Shown: piece after piece, positions 19,591-22,381 of the stretch | Layout: each line of letters begins with the position of its first letter | Position numbering within the stretch: the first letter of the stretch is position 1 | DNA from: Chara braunii | Lineage: Eukaryota; Streptophyta; Charophyceae; Charales; Characeae | Direction of reading: 5' to 3' | Length of the DNA stretch: 22,381 nucleotides | Assembly: GCA_003427395.1 (NCBI GenBank) | Contig: BFEA01000375.1 | Span: forward strand, 1,056,698-1,079,078 | Position numbers and translations under genes: made by a program | The notes under the pieces: model-generated | Databases searched by the model: none | Seen by the model: the letters and a program-made list of their open reading frames with translations, nothing else | Told to the model about the DNA's origin: nothing

Positions 19591-19947
19591 AACAGCCATT
19601 TCATCAAAACGAACTTATTATATTTTTTGAACGAAATCAAAACTGACTTTTTTTGCCAAAATCCGGTCGGAATTTTTTGCTCCTGGGGGTCCGGCGTTCC
19701 CAGAACACCGGACCCCCTACATGTATCTGGTCTATGGTTTAGACCAGATACAAAAAAAAAAATAATAATAATAATAATAAAAAATTGTATTTGGTCTCAA
19801 CCATAGACCAGATACATGTAGGGGGTCCGGCGTTCTGGGAACGTCGGACCCCCAGGAGCAAAAAATTCCGACCAGATTTTGTTAAAAAAAGTCAGTTTTG
19901 ATTTCGTTCAAAAAATATAATATGTCCGTTTTGACGAAATGGCTGTT
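19591..19947. mobile_element. Long-hairpin (foldback-type) element, 357 bp
   Basis: Bases 19591-19752 and 19785-19947 are near-perfect inverted copies, about 162 bp per arm with few mismatches, separated by about 32 bp of A-rich and (AAT)n sequence. The outer ends are AACAGCC and GGCTGTT. TCTT lies directly outside both ends (19587-19590 and 19948-19951), a possible 4-bp target duplication. Each arm also contains two local hairpins. One is GGGGGTCCGGCGTTC with its partner (19685-19717 and 19821-19853). The other is TGTATCTGGTCTA with its partner (19722-19752 and 19786-19816). The element has no coding capacity. It could be a foldback or MITE-type transposon, or a source of long hairpin RNA. 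The family is unknown to me. Confidence 0.85.
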
Positions 19948-19970
19948 TCTTCCAGGTCTCACACCCCCAC

Positions 19971-21007
19971 CCTGCTGAGTTACAGGGTGACACGACTCAC
20001 CCCGGCACCGACCAGCGTTGTCTCAGCAGCAACCCTTGGTTGTCCCTTAGAATGCCCCCCCAAAGCATTCCCAGATCTCTACTAAGCCTCACGCTCCTGC
20101 ACCCGCAGGTTACAGGGCAATGCCCCAGCACCGGCCAGCATCGTTCTGGCATCGAACACCCTGCAGGTCACTGGGCCCATTAGTGCTGAATCCTCTAATC
20201 TAGGTTATTAGAAGTCCCCAGATTCCTAAAAAATTCTTAGAACCCTTGTTGGTAACCCAAAAAAAACAGCAGACTTTTTTAGATCTTTTTTTTGAACTAG
20301 ACTCCTAAAGTAGTTCCTAGCCTTCCTCTCCCTGGGACGTACTTACTCAGGGACTGTACCGACCATACTAACATCACCCATAGCTGATCTCTTCTCGCCA
20401 CTACGCAGCCCCCCCCGATTCGCCACTGGATTGCCTTCCACCCTTGACAATCCCTAGATCTCTCTACAAGGCCTCATACTCCTGCAAATTGCAGGTCACA
20501 GGGTGATGCCCCAGCTCTGGCCAGCGTCGTTCTGGCATCGGCAAAACAGGGGCACAAAAAAGAAGAACTATGCAAGATGTCAGCCCAGTTGTGACCCTCT
20601 CTGAACTCCTACACCCCAGTTGCAAGTAAGGGCTAAAAACTACCACGGATCCAGAGTAAGGACTGCACAAACAAACCCACCCACACTCCCCGCAACTATT
20701 GAAAAGACTACAGGTCTCGTGTTCAGTCCTCAAAACGACACACGGCTGGTCTCATACACTCCCGTGCTGGAGTTACAGGACCCCACCAGACCCCTGTACC
20801 GACCAACCTAGTGAAGATGGTGAGGAGTGCCTTCCTCCCTCGACAACTCCCCATAGCCGCATACCCCAAAAGGTGACAGGGATAGACCCCAGCTGCGGCC
20901 ACGTCGAAAGTGCTGGTTCTGTCTTCCTCCCTCGACAGAACTCCCCAAGCCTCATGCTCCTCTCTGGGTCACAGAGCAAAGAACTCCAGCACCGGCCTGT
21001 GTCGTCC
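19971..21007 (+). repeat. Degenerate satellite-like repeats
   Basis: A unit of roughly 60-90 bp recurs. The clearest pair is 20071-20154 and 20454-20541, sharing AGATCTCT, AAG(G)CCTCA, CTCCTGCA, GCAGGTNACAGGG, ATGCCCCAGC and GGCCAGC, then TCGTTCTGGCATCG. More decayed copies lie at 19971-20029, about 20829-20915 and about 20917-21007. Spacing between the best pair is about 385 bp, so this is either a higher-order array or dispersed pieces of one element. Open frames within it (for example at 20464-20733 and 20699-21142) are low-complexity proline- and serine-rich products that I do not regard as genes. Confidence 0.6.
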
Positions 21008-21377
21008 CAGCCCCTTCCTTCTGACGTACTTACCAAACCCACAGTCCCCCCTCAGTTGCCGCCCCTTCCCCCTCTACCCCGCAGCCCTCTCAGAGCAACC
21101 ATCCTCCGTAGGAACAGTGTCTCAATAGGAGAGACTCCCTAGGGAGAGGAGCTAGTACCGCCCAAGCCCCTTCCCACAGAGTGCGTCCTTCCCCTCCATC
21201 ATATCCTCCTACCCCCTCGATACAGCCCCCTCCTTAAGGGAATCGAAAAAGTTACATAAGAAAACTTAGACACCCTTGCTAGGACCAATTATTTGAGCTC
21301 ATTACAGCAAAAGAAAAAGGAAGATCAGAGTTCCAACAAAAGAACAGAAGATCAAGTATAACTAGGAAAGACCATTA

Positions 21378-21579
21378 GAAAAAACACATGAGAAAACCAC
21401 ATACGAAATTCAGGTTTTAGGTATCCAAAACAGATTATCGAGGGTGATCCTCAGACCACAGTAGTGCACGTACCACTAGGCATATAAAATCAGGAGAAAA
21501 CACGTAGGGAAAACAGATGCGAATTTCAGGTTTAGGTATCCAACAACGGATTTCCGAGGTTAGTCCTCAAACCATAGTT
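21378..21579 (+). repeat. Two-copy repeat, 116-bp period
   Basis: Bases 21378-21463 and 21494-21579 align along about 86 bp, sharing GAAAA(A)CAC, CGAAATTTCAGG-like, TTTAGGTATCCAA, a CGAGG stretch and TCCTCA(A/G)ACCA. Neither is coding. Confidence 0.75.
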
Positions 21580-21583
21580 TGAG

Positions 21584-21619
21584 GATTATTTAGTGGATTA
21601 TTTAGTGGATTATTTAGTG
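21584..21619 (+). repeat. Perfect 12-bp tandem repeat, three copies
   Basis: GATTATTTAGTG is repeated three times without change. A related TTTGAGGATTATTGAGTATA phrase near 21758 suggests that the flanking TTTGAGGATTATT...TAGTGTA(A)ACC sequence belongs to a larger repeat with a period of roughly 180 bp, of which this is a local expansion. Confidence 0.9.
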
Positions 21620-22381
21620 TAAACCATGTAGCTTATGTTGGGAAAATTTACCACGAAACCATTCCACAGTCTTCCCATGGAACCAGGTCAAATTATTGGA
21701 AGGCAAAGTAAAGACTGACAAAAAGAATCAGAAATGAAGACGAGGCTGATCCAGTTTGAGGATTATTGAGTATAGACCGTGTAACTTATTATTACGAAAA
21801 AATATCGGACAGCAAACTATGATGACGAATTAGAAAGCCTCCAGGGACTAACAAAAGAAATCAGAAGTAAAGAATTGTGATGGATGGTAACTGGGAGTAA
21901 GCGAGTGACCTATACAATCAAGGCTTCAGGACAGGTAAGAGGAAAAACACCTGCCAACCATGGACACACCCCTCCCCTCTCCTAACCTCACCTCCTCGCC
22001 TTCATCGGCTGTCAAGCACCCGGCTGCTCATAGGTCGACTACCCACCAAAAAGCCGGACGNTGAAGATAACCGGACCGTAGCTAGGATCACCTCACAGCA
22101 GTCCACGCCACGTCACGAACGCAACAGCTGAGCCTGCCAGCCGCCCGTCGCAGGCAGATCGGAGAAATGAAGAGGTAACGTCGTTCCCACTAAGCCCACC
22201 GGATGCTCCTCCTCTACCGAAAGATACCTTCCCTTCAAAGATAGCCGCTCCTCCTCCTCCTTCCACGCCGCGATCGACTCCCTCCTTTACCCTTCCCTCC
22301 TACCACCCCCCTTCATCCCTATACCCATCATGCCAGCCGCCACCACCGTCTTGCCCCTCCATCCACTACCAAAGTCGATCC
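21620..22381. other. No gene recognised; one ambiguous base
   Basis: The left part is AT-rich repeat debris. From about 21965 the sequence becomes C-rich and pyrimidine-rich. A short frame from ATG 21960 (MDTPLPSPNL) closes at 22062-22064, directly after an undetermined base at 22061. That could hide an indel, so the frame cannot be judged. No domain is visible. Confidence 0.5.

Noticed and set aside
20699-21142. Open frame of 147 codons in the 3' repeat zone
   Set aside because: It overlaps satellite-like repeats, has overlapping open frames on both strands and a proline/serine-rich low-complexity product with no domain.

Overview
This window looks like nuclear DNA from a member of the green plant lineage. 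It is almost entirely transposable-element debris, organelle-derived DNA and simple or tandem repeats, and I find no intact host gene. The pointers are a plant-type mitochondrial atp1 fragment embedded in nuclear-style repeats, an L1-like LINE, a chromodomain-type Ty3/gypsy element, a PIF/Harbinger transposase relic and several small non-autonomous TIR elements. The wording of the gypsy and Harbinger peptides reminds me of transposon proteins from the charophyte alga Chara braunii. That is recollection, not a database result.

Layout. 1-64 is a (TC)n microsatellite. 65-1285 has no gene, only a possible minus-strand copia primer-binding site. 1286-1663 is a LINE C-terminal zinc-finger relic. 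1700-2200 holds short tandem repeats. 2931-4300 is an AT-rich block of two degenerate tandem-repeat families, one of which reappears inverted. 4601-5211 is a mitochondrial atp1 fragment (numt) split by a 351-bp TIR element with an 8-bp target duplication. 5212-6777 is featureless. 6778-8620 and about 9010-9650 are two direct copies of a chromovirus-type Ty3/gypsy relic. The first reaches integrase and chromodomain; the second is cut off at a junction with a minus-strand PIF/Harbinger transposase relic (9651-10877).

About 11990-18435 is one long decayed LINE: ORF1 with a zinc knuckle, then ORF2 with endonuclease, reverse transcriptase and downstream region. It is interrupted by a 203-bp TTAA-flanked element (13582-13784) and by a 370-bp relative of the element in the numt (15667-16036). 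It ends at a third candidate TIR element (18436-18684). 18690-22381 is repeat territory: hairpin repeats with one compensatory change, a 357-bp near-complete inverted-repeat element with nested hairpins (19591-19947), satellite-like repeats (19971-21007) and further short repeats. An ambiguous base lies at 22061.

The transposon protein genes carry stops or frameshifts or have lost key residues, so none is expected to be active. The value of the window is in its nesting. The two related hAT-like elements have clean target duplications, and removing each rejoins its host sequence, which gives a relative insertion order and defines a small-element family. The long hairpin element is the most unusual structure. 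I did not find a multi-gene functional system.
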